Shown one piece after another: positions 23,140-32,087 of a DNA stretch of 35,469 nucleotides. A program made the position numbers and the translations under genes. Source of the stretch: a bacterium (GTDB lineage: Archaea; Thermoproteota; Nitrososphaeria; Nitrososphaerales; Nitrososphaeraceae). Position 1 is the stretch's first letter. Each line of letters begins with the position of its first letter. The notes under the pieces were generated by a model. That model ran no database searches, was not told the DNA's origin, and saw only the letters and a list, made by a program, of their open reading frames with translations. The DNA lies in NCBI GenBank assembly GCA_014381105.1, contig JACMIO010000103.1, forward strand, positions 1-35,469, written 5' to 3'.

Positions 23140-24759
23140 TCAGGGTACTTTAGTCAAAAATGTATCGTGAATCCTTATTGCTTCTGAAACCAACCTATTT
23201 TGCAATTCCAATGCTTCCTTCCCTTCTGGATGCCTAGTCTCTGCTACAGCTTGTGCTACAATATTCATGATGTGCCGCAAAAGGAACTCATCTCCTCTTA
23301 ATGATTCAGCTTTGTATGTTGGATTTGCCTTGTTTACAAATACTACATTCTCGTTTATGAAGCTATATCTTGAATCGGTTTCATCTTCGTAGGGAATGAT
23401 CTTGTACCCGACTTTTTTCAATGCAAAAGTTTTCTTCATTAATGGCTTTCTTACCTGAGTTGCAACTGTTACATTTTCGTAGTTTTCCATGTCTGGGCTT
23501 TGCCCACTGTATAGATAATTGGGTAGAGTATTATCTACGTCACCTAATGTCTGCTTATTCTTTCCTTTTTCAGTTATTGTACCTCGTGTTCCTTTGTTTT
23601 CATTCTTGGTAAAGTCTTTGTATTCATCGTCTATTGATTTGTCAAACAAATTATCTTCCGCGGGAATGGATGATGCCTTTCCAGTAGGTTTTGATACTAT
23701 TTTTTTTGTTTCAACTGTTTCGTATCCTTCTATTTCTTCCGAGGGTTCTAAAATTTCAAATACGGCTTGACCAAGTACTTTATCAATCTGTCTGTAAATT
23801 TTTGATTCTTCTCGAGTTACAAGAACATCTTCATAAAGTGTAAGACTTGGGATGACCGTATCGACTATGAACTTTTTCATCAGTCCTGAAAATTTCTCAA
23901 ATTCCTTATCTTCTATTATTGCAGATTTATCTGCAAATCTAGATGTTAGTGTATCGCATCTTACAAATCCAGTCACTCTAGGTATTTTGGAGTCAAATCC
24001 AAACAAGGTCCTCATTACTATATGTCCTCCTACCATGACTGCAATTCCTCTCTCATCTTCAGTTAGCGGTCGGCGAGCTACAGTAATTTCACCAACTATG
24101 CATCCCTTGTCAAGGTTCAGGGGTATTCTATGACCCTGTATGTCGGGAACTCTTATCAACTGAGCATCAGTAGAGCTCCATTCTTTGAATCTTGATGATC
24201 TCTTGATATACACCTCAAAAAGTGGATGCCTGAGCACTGCCAATTTTCTAATTTCCTTTACTAGTCTTAACTCATCAACATATGATTTGGCATCACTTAC
24301 GATTATCTCAGTTCCATCCCTTGACAAGCGCGCTTCCCTGATTTCGCGTAAGTTGGATTTACCTCTAAATAGATCATCTAATGATTTTGTATCAATTAGA
24401 AATGATTTATGATAGTTACCCTTTCGGGTTCTAATTTTCATTTTTTCATATGATGTCAGAAAAGATAGTCTTCCTGTTCCGTATCTTCCTGTTCTAATCC
24501 TCTTTAACTTGGGCGAAACAGAATCGACTTTCTTATGTGGTGAACCAAGAAGCAAGAATTTCTGAATCTCGCTTTCATCCATTCCCGCATTATCTTCAAT
24601 TGAAATGGAGTTATCAGAAAGGATGGTTATTAGAACTCTTGTTGCGTCCTCATCGAAGGCGTTTTCAACCAATTCCTTTACAACGTCCGCCGGAGAAACC
24701 CATGTCTTTGTAGCAAATTCCTTAAAGAAAGATGGATGCACCTTTAGAGCGATTGCCAT
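23140..24759 (-). CDS. GHKL-family (Hsp90/MutL/MORC-like) ATPase, uncharacterised
   Basis: A 539-aa protein with an N-terminal GHKL ATP-binding domain: N-box KELVENAFDEDAT (28-40, E29, N33), DNAGMD (56-61) and GRYGTGRLS (91-99). The following region (about 100-335) should be the transducer part, ending in a long helical stretch. Residues of about 355-445 are K/E/D-rich and probably disordered, and a final alpha/beta domain (about 450-539) contains YKIIPYEDE and a long C-terminal helix. Not Hsp90, MutL, gyrase or TopoVI by length or domains; the layout is closest to MORC/MutL-like ATPases. It lies 82 nt upstream of the proteasome beta gene on the same strand. Confidence 0.75.
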   Translation of the reverse strand: MAIALKVHPSFFKEFATKTWVSPADVVKELVENAFDEDATRVLITILSDNSISIEDNAGMDESEIQKFLLLGSPHKKVDSVSPKLKRIRTGRYGTGRLSFLTSYEKMKIRTRKGNYHKSFLIDTKSLDDLFRGKSNLREIREARLSRDGTEIIVSDAKSYVDELRLVKEIRKLAVLRHPLFEVYIKRSSRFKEWSSTDAQLIRVPDIQGHRIPLNLDKGCIVGEITVARRPLTEDERGIAVMVGGHIVMRTLFGFDSKIPRVTGFVRCDTLTSRFADKSAIIEDKEFEKFSGLMKKFIVDTVIPSLTLYEDVLVTREESKIYRQIDKVLGQAVFEILEPSEEIEGYETVETKKIVSKPTGKASSIPAEDNLFDKSIDDEYKDFTKNENKGTRGTITEKGKNKQTLGDVDNTLPNYLYSGQSPDMENYENVTVATQVRKPLMKKTFALKKVGYKIIPYEDETDSRYSFINENVVFVNKANPTYKAESLRGDEFLLRHIMNIVAQAVAETRHPEGKEALELQNRLVSEAIRIHDTFLTKVP

Positions 24760-24906
24760 GGTAACTATGTCTCAATCTCTCACCTTTATCTATTACTAGT
24801 TTGTATTTTTATCAATCTCAAAATATTCTTTTTTGAACAATAACGAATAATTGAAACAAACTTGGTAAATTACTTGACACCAAAATTTGAGGATGTTGTT
24901 ACTATG

Positions 24907-25077
24907 CTAAAAATTAAGCAGACTAATTCCGGTTGGCGAAAATTCAGTAACGCCAAGTAGTAGATGAGGTGCAGAACCACTGGGTGTCGTTGTTAACCAA
25001 ATCATAACAGCGGGTACTGCTGCACATGCGATTATTGTCAACAAAATAAGCCACACTGCAGTCATTTTTTCAGCCAT
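24907..25077 (-). CDS. 56-aa single-span membrane protein
   Basis: Begins at ATG 25075-25077 and ends at TAG 24907-24909. The product has a short charged head (AEKM), one membrane helix (TAVWLILLTIIACAAVPAVM, about 6-25) and a polar tail with PSGSAPHLLLGVTEFSPTG. A small helper subunit of a membrane complex is one possibility, but nothing proves it. Expression is well supported: a TATA box (atttatatat on the minus strand, 25099-25108) is centred 26 nt before the ATG. It is divergent from sucC. Confidence 0.55.
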   Translation of the reverse strand: MAEKMTAVWLILLTIIACAAVPAVMIWLTTTPSGSAPHLLLGVTEFSPTGISLLNF

Positions 25078-25098
25078 AGCATACGGATTTAATAGAAG

Positions 25099-25108
25099 AT
25101 ATATAAAT
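25099..25108 (-). promoter_or_regulatory. TATA box of the 56-aa membrane protein gene
   Basis: Minus-strand atttatatat, centre 26 nt before the ATG at 25077; predicts a leaderless mRNA. Confidence 0.6.
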
Positions 25109-25170
25109 TTTCAAATTTGGTAACTTGTATAAGAATATAAGTCGCCACATAGGCTTCAAATTCTTGCTGA

Positions 25171-26283
25171 ATGAAGTTACTAGAATATCAGGGTAAGGAA
25201 TTATTTACAGAACATGATATTGCCGTTCCAAAGTCATATCTTGCTAGAAACCAATCTGAATTGAACCAAATTGCAGACAAGCTGCAATTCCCTGTTGTAC
25301 TTAAATCTCAATTGACCGTTGGTGGTAGGGGAAAGGCTGGCGCAATATTGAAATGCATGAAATTGGAAGATTTGGTCCCGAAATTTACGGAATTGTTGAA
25401 TAAAGAGGTTAAAGGAGAGCTACCAAAAGTGATCTTAATTGAAGAAGCTGTAAACATAGACAAAGAGCTTTATCTTTCTTTGTTCCTAAACAGAGGAAAA
25501 AGGAGTTATTCATTAATTTCTTCTGCTCAGGGAGGAATGGATATTGAAAGTGTGCAGAACAAGGTAATTCAGGACATTTCAATTACTGGATTGACGCAAT
25601 CAGACGCAGAAAACATTGCCAAAAAATTAAATCTTGACGGTGTAACTGCAAAGTCATTTTCAAATATTGTAATAAAGTTAGCTAAACTCGTTAGAGAAAA
25701 GGAAGCGGAGTTGGCAGAGATCAATCCCTTGGCCATATTAAAAGATGGAACTTGTTTGGCACTTGACTCAAAAATCATTATAGATGATAACTCATTGTTC
25801 AGACATCCTGAGTTAAGAAAATATGTCCAAATTTCTGAGTTGCAAGAGCAAGCCGAAAAGAGTGGATTTTCATTTGTTGAGCTAGATGGAAACATAGCAA
25901 TAATAGGTAATGGCGCTGGTCTTGTTATGTCCACATTGGACATTGTAACTGATGCGGGTGGTAAGCCTGGAGCCTTTTTGGATTTTGGTGGAAGAGCTAC
26001 TACTGAAACAATTTACAAGGCATTAGAAGTAATTAGTAAAATGTCAAAAATAAAGGCCATTTTAGTAAATTTGTTTGGCGGTATTGTCAGAACAGACCTG
26101 GTGGCTCAGGCTATACTTAATGCATATCAAGACGGTATGATCAGTGTTCCAATTTATGCAAGAATCTCGGGAGCAGAATCTGAAAAGTCAAAAAAAATGC
26201 TTTCTAACAGCAATGCAAAGCTATATGATACAGTAGAGGAAGCAATTTCATCACTAGTCCACTATAAAGAGTTGAGCAAATAA
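25171..26283 (+). CDS. sucC: Succinate-CoA ligase, beta subunit (ADP-forming)
   Basis: With SucD it interconverts succinyl-CoA + ADP + Pi and succinate + ATP, a central-carbon step that in thaumarchaea touches the 3-hydroxypropionate/4-hydroxybutyrate cycle. The 370-aa subunit starts MKLLEYQGKELF, has the ATP-grasp fold (VVLKSQLTVGGRGKAGAI), EINPLAILKDG, GNGAGLVMSTLDIVTDAGG and LVNLFGGIVRTD, all standard SucC blocks. It is slightly shorter than the 380-390 aa bacterial type. A TATA-like gtataagaatataag near 25127-25141 gives a short leader. sucD follows immediately. Confidence 0.97.
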   Translation: MKLLEYQGKELFTEHDIAVPKSYLARNQSELNQIADKLQFPVVLKSQLTVGGRGKAGAILKCMKLEDLVPKFTELLNKEVKGELPKVILIEEAVNIDKELYLSLFLNRGKRSYSLISSAQGGMDIESVQNKVIQDISITGLTQSDAENIAKKLNLDGVTAKSFSNIVIKLAKLVREKEAELAEINPLAILKDGTCLALDSKIIIDDNSLFRHPELRKYVQISELQEQAEKSGFSFVELDGNIAIIGNGAGLVMSTLDIVTDAGGKPGAFLDFGGRATTETIYKALEVISKMSKIKAILVNLFGGIVRTDLVAQAILNAYQDGMISVPIYARISGAESEKSKKMLSNSNAKLYDTVEEAISSLVHYKELSK

Positions 26284-27198
26284 ATGTCCAAGAAATTTGA
26301 TATTTTTGATATCCTTGTAGGTAAACCTAGTGATACTGACTATGGTAATAAACCAGTCATAATTCAGGGAATCACTGGAAATTTTGGTTCTGTTCATACA
26401 AGGTTGATGAGGGAATATGGTACCAATATCGTTGCAGGAGTAACACCTAACAAGGGAGGACAGACATTTGAAGGAATTCCTGTTTTCGACTCCGTAAAGG
26501 ACGCTAATAAGGACTTTGGCGCAAAGATATCTGGAATATTTGTTCCAGCTCCATTCTTCCTTTCTGCAGTAAAGGACGCGGTTAATAACGGAATAAAATT
26601 ACTTGTTGCTATTCCAGAACATGTTCCAGTACGTGATGCAATGGAAGCCCTAGAGTACGCACAGACTAGTGGTGCTAGGATAATAGGTCCTAATACTCCA
26701 GGTGTTATTGTACCATCCGTAAATAAGATAGGGATTATGCCGTCTCAACCATTTACGAAGGGAAGTACAGCAGTCTTTTCTAGGAGCGGGACCTTGATGT
26801 ATGAAGTTTCATATCATCTGTCAAGGGAAGGAATAGGTCAACAAATCGCATTGGGTATAGGTGGAGATCCAATTAACGGCACAAACTTGATAGAAGCATT
26901 TGAGCTAATAAGCGATCGGGATGAAGTTGAATCAGTAGTGGTAGTTGGTGAAATAGGAGGAGATGCAGAGGAATCACTAGTCCAGTACATCGAAAAAACA
27001 GGTTTCAGTAAACCAGTTGTCGCGTACGTAGCAGGACGTTCAGCACCAAAGGAAAAAAGAATGGGACATGCAGGCGCAATAGTTTATGGAAATTATGGCT
27101 CTGCAGAATCTAAGATTTCTAGTTACTCTAAGGTCAATATTCCAGTGGCCAAAAGACCTGCCGAAGTACCAAGCATTCTACTAAAGCTGATGAAGTGA
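26284..27198 (+). CDS. sucD: Succinate-CoA ligase, alpha subunit
   Basis: The alpha subunit binds CoA and carries the phosphorylated histidine. The 304-aa product has the CoA-binding VIIQGITGNFGSVHTRLM, RIIGPNTPGV, SRSGTLMYEVSYHL, GIGGDPINGTNLIEAFELI and GHAGAIV with the active-site His at about residue 262. The ATG directly follows the sucC TAA stop without any gap, so the two are translated from one mRNA. Length is slightly more than the usual 290 aa owing to a short N-terminal extension (MSKKFDIFDILVGKPSDTD). Confidence 0.97.
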   Translation: MSKKFDIFDILVGKPSDTDYGNKPVIIQGITGNFGSVHTRLMREYGTNIVAGVTPNKGGQTFEGIPVFDSVKDANKDFGAKISGIFVPAPFFLSAVKDAVNNGIKLLVAIPEHVPVRDAMEALEYAQTSGARIIGPNTPGVIVPSVNKIGIMPSQPFTKGSTAVFSRSGTLMYEVSYHLSREGIGQQIALGIGGDPINGTNLIEAFELISDRDEVESVVVVGEIGGDAEESLVQYIEKTGFSKPVVAYVAGRSAPKEKRMGHAGAIVYGNYGSAESKISSYSKVNIPVAKRPAEVPSILLKLMK

Positions 27199-27304
27199 AC
27201 AAATGTTAAATCTACGGCATAAATTTACATACTTATTTTCCTATTTTTGGTAAAGCGATAGCAATGAAAATAACAATATTGATATTTCATCTCATAAATC
27301 ATAA

Positions 27305-27433
27305 ATGAATAATAATGGTAAATGGTACATTCCCCTTCAGATTAAATTGAAATTTTCAGAGTTCAATATCATCATTGTTCCAACAATACCAAGATCTAAT
27401 AATTTAAGCTTGAAAATCCAAGGTGAGATTTGA
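27305..27433 (+). CDS. Possible 42-aa ORF abutting the methyltransferase gene
   Basis: From ATG 27305 to TGA 27431-27433, the stop immediately followed by the ATG of the next gene. The peptide (MNNNGKWYIPLQIKLKFSEF and a further 22 residues) has no recognised domain. The reason to list it is that the next gene has a Shine-Dalgarno-like GGTGA 8 nt before its start, unlike the leaderless style elsewhere, which suggests translation from inside an mRNA. It could be a leader peptide or a chance frame. Confidence 0.3.
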   Translation: MNNNGKWYIPLQIKLKFSEFNIIIVPTIPRSNNLSLKIQGEI

Positions 27434-28258
27434 ATGGTACAAAACTACTTGGTTCAAGAATTGCTGAAACTTAAAAATGAATATCTTGAAAAAATTCATT
27501 CATACAATCATATTAGAGAGTTTTTACCAGCCACGAGTAATCAAAGTCTTTTTGACAAATCACATTTAGAAAAACTACATACCTTCTTTAAGCTTAATAA
27601 AATCTATTACAAAGAGGAGAGTTTGGTCCTCGGAAATATTCCATGCATATCATATGAAGGTGATATCAATCAATTTTGGCTAAGTTCGAAAAAGTATGAT
27701 ACAAATTATCAACCATTCCTTCCAACATGGGTACTCTCTGCATTGGTAATGGTCCAAGAGGCAAAAGATTTGGGATTCGAAAATATAATTGATATCGGGT
27801 CGGGTGATGGGAGGTTACTGTATTGTGGCAGTATAATCGGTCTTAATTCCATCGGGGTAGAGATAGATAAAGACTTATGCGACCTCCAAACTAAGATATC
27901 TGATGATAGTAACGTTAAATTTCGGGTAATTAATGGCGATTCGAATTCGATAGATTACTCACAATTGGCACTAGAGAATACTATGCTCTTCGTTTCGGCT
28001 TTGCCTGAATCTGGTGAAATGATATCATATGGAATAACAAATCAATTCAAAAAATATATGGATAAACTGCATAATGTGGGTATTACATTAATGGGAAGCC
28101 AAACGTATAGGAAGTACTCACGGGATAAGTCTATGTGGGGCTGGGGAAAATTCATAGATGATTGTGAGTTAAAACTAGTCGAATGTTTGAGTCTGCCAAC
28201 CTCATGGACGCTTGATGAAAAGAAAGAAACTCCATATTTATTCACGCTTTTCAAATAA
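27434..28258 (+). CDS. Class I SAM-dependent methyltransferase-like protein
   Basis: The 274-aa protein has a Rossmann motif I, NIIDIGSGDGRLLYCGSI (about 117-134), followed by NSIGVEIDKDL (acidic end of strand 2) and a strand-4 region with NTMLFVSALPES. This makes it a probable SAM-dependent methyltransferase, although the usual catalytic NPPY or equivalent is not seen. An N-terminal helical domain (about 1-90) is rich in aromatic and basic residues (FKLNKIYYKEES) and could bind the substrate. The substrate is unknown. The ATG is preceded by GGTGA 8 nt away. Confidence 0.7.
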   Translation: MVQNYLVQELLKLKNEYLEKIHSYNHIREFLPATSNQSLFDKSHLEKLHTFFKLNKIYYKEESLVLGNIPCISYEGDINQFWLSSKKYDTNYQPFLPTWVLSALVMVQEAKDLGFENIIDIGSGDGRLLYCGSIIGLNSIGVEIDKDLCDLQTKISDDSNVKFRVINGDSNSIDYSQLALENTMLFVSALPESGEMISYGITNQFKKYMDKLHNVGITLMGSQTYRKYSRDKSMWGWGKFIDDCELKLVECLSLPTSWTLDEKKETPYLFTLFK

Positions 28259-28426
28259 CGATACCGATTCTCAGCAAGCATTTTGAGCCCAAATAAATCA
28301 CAACAGGAACCTCTTTATTGCATTTTAACAAACTTCAGATTTACCATCTAACTGTACCTTGTTTTCTGTTGTGCTCATAGTTTGATTTTTGAATGATATT
28401 GCTTTCTTGAGATGCAATAACTTATT

Positions 28427-29038
28427 TTGGTACGACGTTCATATGGCATCAGGATCAGATATTTGATGGAACCCTTGTCAAGACACATGGTATATCTGGA
28501 GAATGAAAAATACCTTCCCGAGGACGCAAATTCCATTCTTTCTTTGTCCAGAAATATTTTACAAGATTACAAAATTATTATTAGAGATGCAAGAGTTGCA
28601 TCTCACTTTCTTGAACTTGATATGAGTATCCCTTCTTCAGTAGATCTAGAAAAAATAAAATCAAAATTAAGCCAAATTGGGACCATCATTGAAATTGATA
28701 TGATTGTTGAAGGTGAATTAGACAAAAAAGTATCTCTAGAGCTTGCACGTCAGCTATTCAACAACGAGAAATATTGGAAGACCCATGAAATTCTTGAAGG
28801 AGTATGGAAACATACCCAAGGTGACGAGAGAGCCCTGTTAAACGGTATAATTCTTGTTGCAGCAGCCTTAGTGCATTACCAAAAAGGAGAACCTGATATA
28901 TGCATTTCAATAATGAAGAGAGCACTAGACAAATTTCATAGTGCATACGGCCATTATCATGATATAGATGTGGACTTATTAAAAACTCATGTAATGAATA
29001 TTATCAATTCGACCAAGATCTCAAGGTTTAGTATCTAA
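28427..29038 (+). CDS. DUF309-domain protein
   Basis: Function unknown. The 203-aa product has an N-terminal alpha/beta region (about 1-95) and a C-terminal DUF309 helical domain with the typical LFNNEKYWKTHEILEGVWKH, then DERALLNGIILVAAALVHYQ. The conserved WxxHExLExxW pattern is clear (YWKTHEILEGVW). Many archaeal DUF309 proteins have a similar extra N-terminal part, as here. Start is TTG at 28427; the upstream TATA signal is weak. Confidence 0.8.
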   Translation: MVRRSYGIRIRYLMEPLSRHMVYLENEKYLPEDANSILSLSRNILQDYKIIIRDARVASHFLELDMSIPSSVDLEKIKSKLSQIGTIIEIDMIVEGELDKKVSLELARQLFNNEKYWKTHEILEGVWKHTQGDERALLNGIILVAAALVHYQKGEPDICISIMKRALDKFHSAYGHYHDIDVDLLKTHVMNIINSTKISRFSI

Positions 29039-29103
29039 GAAAATGGATCAAAAATATGCCACTATTTAGAAATCAACATTAGATAACGAACTGTCATGTT
29101 GGT

Positions 29104-29256
29104 TTATTTAGATTGTTTATTTCTTCTTTTTCTCATTATGTAGGCTGCTACAATAAGGCCTGCAAGAATCGTAACCAGGATAAAAAAGGTACCTTCATCT
29201 CTCACCGTACCCTTTGGCAATATTGCAAATAATGTGGCTGAAAGAAATGCTATCAA
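29104..29256 (-). CDS. 50-aa membrane mini-protein
   Basis: From TTG 29254-29256 to TAA 29104-29106. The product is hydrophobic at both ends: a first stretch IAFLSATLFAILPKG (2-16), a short charged loop (TVRDEG), a second helix TFFILVTILAGLIVAAYIM (23-41) and a basic tail RKRRNKQSK. The positive tail marks its cytoplasmic end, so it may be a signal-anchored or two-span protein. Upstream frame is closed by a TGA. Similar small proteins are common in thaumarchaea. Function unknown. Confidence 0.45.
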   Translation of the reverse strand: MIAFLSATLFAILPKGTVRDEGTFFILVTILAGLIVAAYIMRKRRNKQSK

Positions 29257-29346
29257 TTTAAATCAATCATACTAAACTGGTTGTGGAAATTAAAGATTTC
29301 TTGATTGTAAATAATAATAATAAGGTTCTGTTTTATTGTTATTGTA

Positions 29347-31281
29347 TTGGTAAGTAATGATGCATTAATTCAAGATAAACATAAGGTTGGGCTTGAAATT
29401 CATCAGCAATTGGATTCAAAGAATAAACTATTTTGTAATTGCAAAATAGCAGATTCTATTGAACATGATTTTACCTTTAACAGGATCCTACATCCGACTC
29501 AGAGTGAAATGGGATCCTACGATCAAGCTGCCATTTTTGAGTCAAAGAAAATTAAGACCGTAAAATACCTGTCATCCAGAAATTCCAATTGCTTGATTGA
29601 ATCAGATGAGGAACCACCTGAAATGGTAAATGCAGAGGCACTCGAGCTAGTCTTGACTATCTGTCTTGCACTTCATTGTACTATTGAGGATGAATTACAT
29701 GTAATGCGAAAAATAGTAATTGATGGCTCAAATACTACGGGATTCCAAAGAACAATACTAGTTGGTAGGAACGGATATTTGGATGTTGATGGTGTTAGGG
29801 TTGGAATCCAAAGTATTTGCTTAGAAGAAGATGCTGCTAGAATAATTAATGAAGATAAAGACAAAGAGAATGATGCGAAGATATTTGCTCTAGATAGATT
29901 GGGAATTCCTCTTATCGAAATTGCTCTGGATCCTATTTCTAACACTCCGGTGTTTGTAACAAACGTAGCTCAGACGATCGGCCGATTATTGCGCGCTACA
30001 AAAAAAGTAACACGCGGACTAGGAAGTATTAGACAAGATGTAAATATTTCAACAAAAGGTGGCGCAGTTGTCGAGGTGAAAGGTGTGCAACAGCTATCAC
30101 AGTTGGCTCTCGTTATTGAATATGAAGCAAAAAGACAGGATGGATTAAACCAGATCGCTAAAGATCTAAAGGATCGTAAAATAGATGAATCAAAATTCTT
30201 GGACAGTATCACAGATGTTACTGATTTTATGAAACTATCGACCTCCAAAATAATAAAGAAGATTCTGAGTGGTAATTCTAGATTCATGGGGTTTGTATTG
30301 CGAGATTTTAGTGGGCTATTATCTTTTGAACCATATCCAGGAATAAGATTAGGCAAAGAATTGGGGGAAGTTGCAAAATCCTACGGAATTGGTGGGATAT
30401 TCCACTCCGATGAATTACCAAATTATGGGATTACCAATGAAGATGTCAAATCATTATCAGCTATTTTGAAGATTAACAAAAATGACGCTTTCATATTAGT
30501 TGGTGGCCCATCAGTATTATTAAACTCTGTAATTTCCGAATTATCTAATAGAATTAGGAAGGCATTTTCGGGTGTTGTTGCGGAAACGCGTTCTGTAAGA
30601 TTAGATGGTGTTACTGTATTTAGTAGACCCAGACCAGGTTCATCGAGAATGTATCCTGAAACAGATATCCCTTACATTTCCATAGATGAAAAAAGATTAG
30701 AGGAATTATCGAAGAACATTCCCCGCCCCTGGAACGAAGTTATAGATCAAATATGCAAGAAATATCTTATTAACCGTACACTAGCGGAAAATATTTTTGA
30801 CTCTCAATACTTTTCTCTCTTTGAGAATATAGTTTCCCACACCTCAATTAACCCTTCTTTCATAATATCTAAACTTACAGAAGATTTAGTTAGCTTGGAA
30901 AGACAAGGTTATGACATTTCCATTCTTACTCACAACAATCTATTTTATCTGTTTGAGGAGCTAGAAAAATCTAGAATATCCAAGGAATCAATTTCAATAA
31001 TATTTGAAAAACTGCTAAGGAGGGAAGGTGGTTCTATCGATGAAATCATAAGGACATTTGGATCCGAAGGAGTCACAGAAGAGGATATTGATGGTATTAT
31101 CAAAAAGATAATAGTGGAAAACGAAAAGATAATTTCTCAGAAGGGTATGGATTCAATCGGTCTTTTGATGGGCAGATGTATGTCAATTCTAAGAGGCAAG
31201 GTTGATGGGGAAAAAATCAACAAGAAACTAGTGACAAGATTAACCGAACACTTGGATGGATCCAAAGGAAGTAAAACGTAA
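29347..31281 (+). CDS. gatE: Glutamyl-tRNA(Gln) amidotransferase subunit E
   Basis: GatE with GatD converts Glu-tRNA(Gln) to Gln-tRNA(Gln), the archaeal route to this aminoacyl-tRNA. The 644-aa protein has the GatB/E core start KVGLEIHQQLDSKNKLFCNC (12-31), HPTQSEMGSYDQAA, RKIVIDGSNTTGFQRT, DRLGIPLIEIALDP, GLGSIRQDVNIST, SSRMYPETDIPYI and the helical GatB/YqeY tail. The long insertion between residues of about 290 and 420 (AspRS-like domain) separates GatE from GatB. Start is TTG; the signature leaves no alternative. A TATA-like taaataataataataa (29308-29323) precedes it by about 30 nt. gatD is not in the window. Confidence 0.96.
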   Translation: MVSNDALIQDKHKVGLEIHQQLDSKNKLFCNCKIADSIEHDFTFNRILHPTQSEMGSYDQAAIFESKKIKTVKYLSSRNSNCLIESDEEPPEMVNAEALELVLTICLALHCTIEDELHVMRKIVIDGSNTTGFQRTILVGRNGYLDVDGVRVGIQSICLEEDAARIINEDKDKENDAKIFALDRLGIPLIEIALDPISNTPVFVTNVAQTIGRLLRATKKVTRGLGSIRQDVNISTKGGAVVEVKGVQQLSQLALVIEYEAKRQDGLNQIAKDLKDRKIDESKFLDSITDVTDFMKLSTSKIIKKILSGNSRFMGFVLRDFSGLLSFEPYPGIRLGKELGEVAKSYGIGGIFHSDELPNYGITNEDVKSLSAILKINKNDAFILVGGPSVLLNSVISELSNRIRKAFSGVVAETRSVRLDGVTVFSRPRPGSSRMYPETDIPYISIDEKRLEELSKNIPRPWNEVIDQICKKYLINRTLAENIFDSQYFSLFENIVSHTSINPSFIISKLTEDLVSLERQGYDISILTHNNLFYLFEELEKSRISKESISIIFEKLLRREGGSIDEIIRTFGSEGVTEEDIDGIIKKIIVENEKIISQKGMDSIGLLMGRCMSILRGKVDGEKINKKLVTRLTEHLDGSKGSKT

Positions 31282-31325
31282 AAGTCTTAAATTAATCTGG
31301 TCTTGAGGAGTTATTCCTATTGTAT

Positions 31326-31868
31326 TCAAGTTGCCTGCTTGTACCTGGTTCTTAACCTCAATCTTTCAAAGAATTCCAAGATAATCCATAAAATAAGAGC
31401 ACCAATACCTATTAGTAAAACAATAACCCCTATGAAAATTGCTTCGATTTCAACTTTAGGATTTTTATTACTATCAAAAAGGATCGCACTCCCAAACATA
31501 CTTTCTGTATAAATTTCAGAACTTTTGAGATTTGTCAAAACTGCAGTGTAATTTCCGCTAATTGTCGGATTTATTGTTGCAAACAATGGCTGAGATGAAT
31601 TGACATTAAATAACAATGTGCCTTTTGGATTAATTATCCTAATATTAGTTAGGTCTAACGAGTTTTGAGGGGTTACAGAGATAGAGATGTTTTTTCCTTT
31701 TTGTACATCTTTAAGAAATAAAATTGAGTTGTCCTCTTTTGCTATTTTTCCTTTAAATACCGTACTTGTGGAGTGAAGTGGATCGGGTACCTTAATGGAG
31801 GATATCGAAATTATCGTTACCCCTATCAATATAGATATCAATGCTATAGATAAAATAATTCTCCTCAT
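31326..31868 (-). CDS. Membrane-anchored extracytoplasmic protein, unknown function
   Basis: The 180-aa protein has an N-terminal helix (IILSIALISILIGVTIISI, about 4-22) and a C-terminal helix (IEAIFIGVIVLLIGIGALIL, about 141-160) followed by a basic cytoplasmic tail (FFERLRLRTRYKQAT). The loop between, about 115 residues outside the cell, is beta-rich with sequons NISI, NSSQ and NYTA and reads like an immunoglobulin-type or pre-peptidase-like sandwich (GKNISISVTPQNSLDLTNI, then SGNYTAVLTNL). No catalytic motif seen. Convergent with gatE, 44 nt between stops. Confidence 0.6.
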   Translation of the reverse strand: MRRIILSIALISILIGVTIISISSIKVPDPLHSTSTVFKGKIAKEDNSILFLKDVQKGKNISISVTPQNSLDLTNIRIINPKGTLLFNVNSSQPLFATINPTISGNYTAVLTNLKSSEIYTESMFGSAILFDSNKNPKVEIEAIFIGVIVLLIGIGALILWIILEFFERLRLRTRYKQAT

Positions 31869-32053
31869 TAGTTATCACTCATCATTGATGTCATCTCTTG
31901 ATAATCTCCTTTTAAAGAGTTACAGATATGTGTTTTAAAGATATTACTGTGTTCCAAAACAATTGCCTTGGGCTGACGCTCAAAAATTCGGATGGAATTC
32001 TATAGTTTATGAAATTTGATATCACGAATTGAATATTGGAAAGAGAATTCATA

Positions 32054-32065
32054 ATATATATATAA
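32054..32065 (+). promoter_or_regulatory. TATA box of the GH5 gene
   Basis: atatatatataa, centred about 28 nt before the ATG at 32088. It would place the RNA start downstream of the alternative TTG at 32073. Confidence 0.6.
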
Positions 32066-32087
32066 ACTAAATTTGGTACTAGTTGCA

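Noticed and set aside
28308..28380. 17-codon minus-strand frame beginning MSTTENKVQ
   Set aside because: Too short and without motif or firm promoter evidence.
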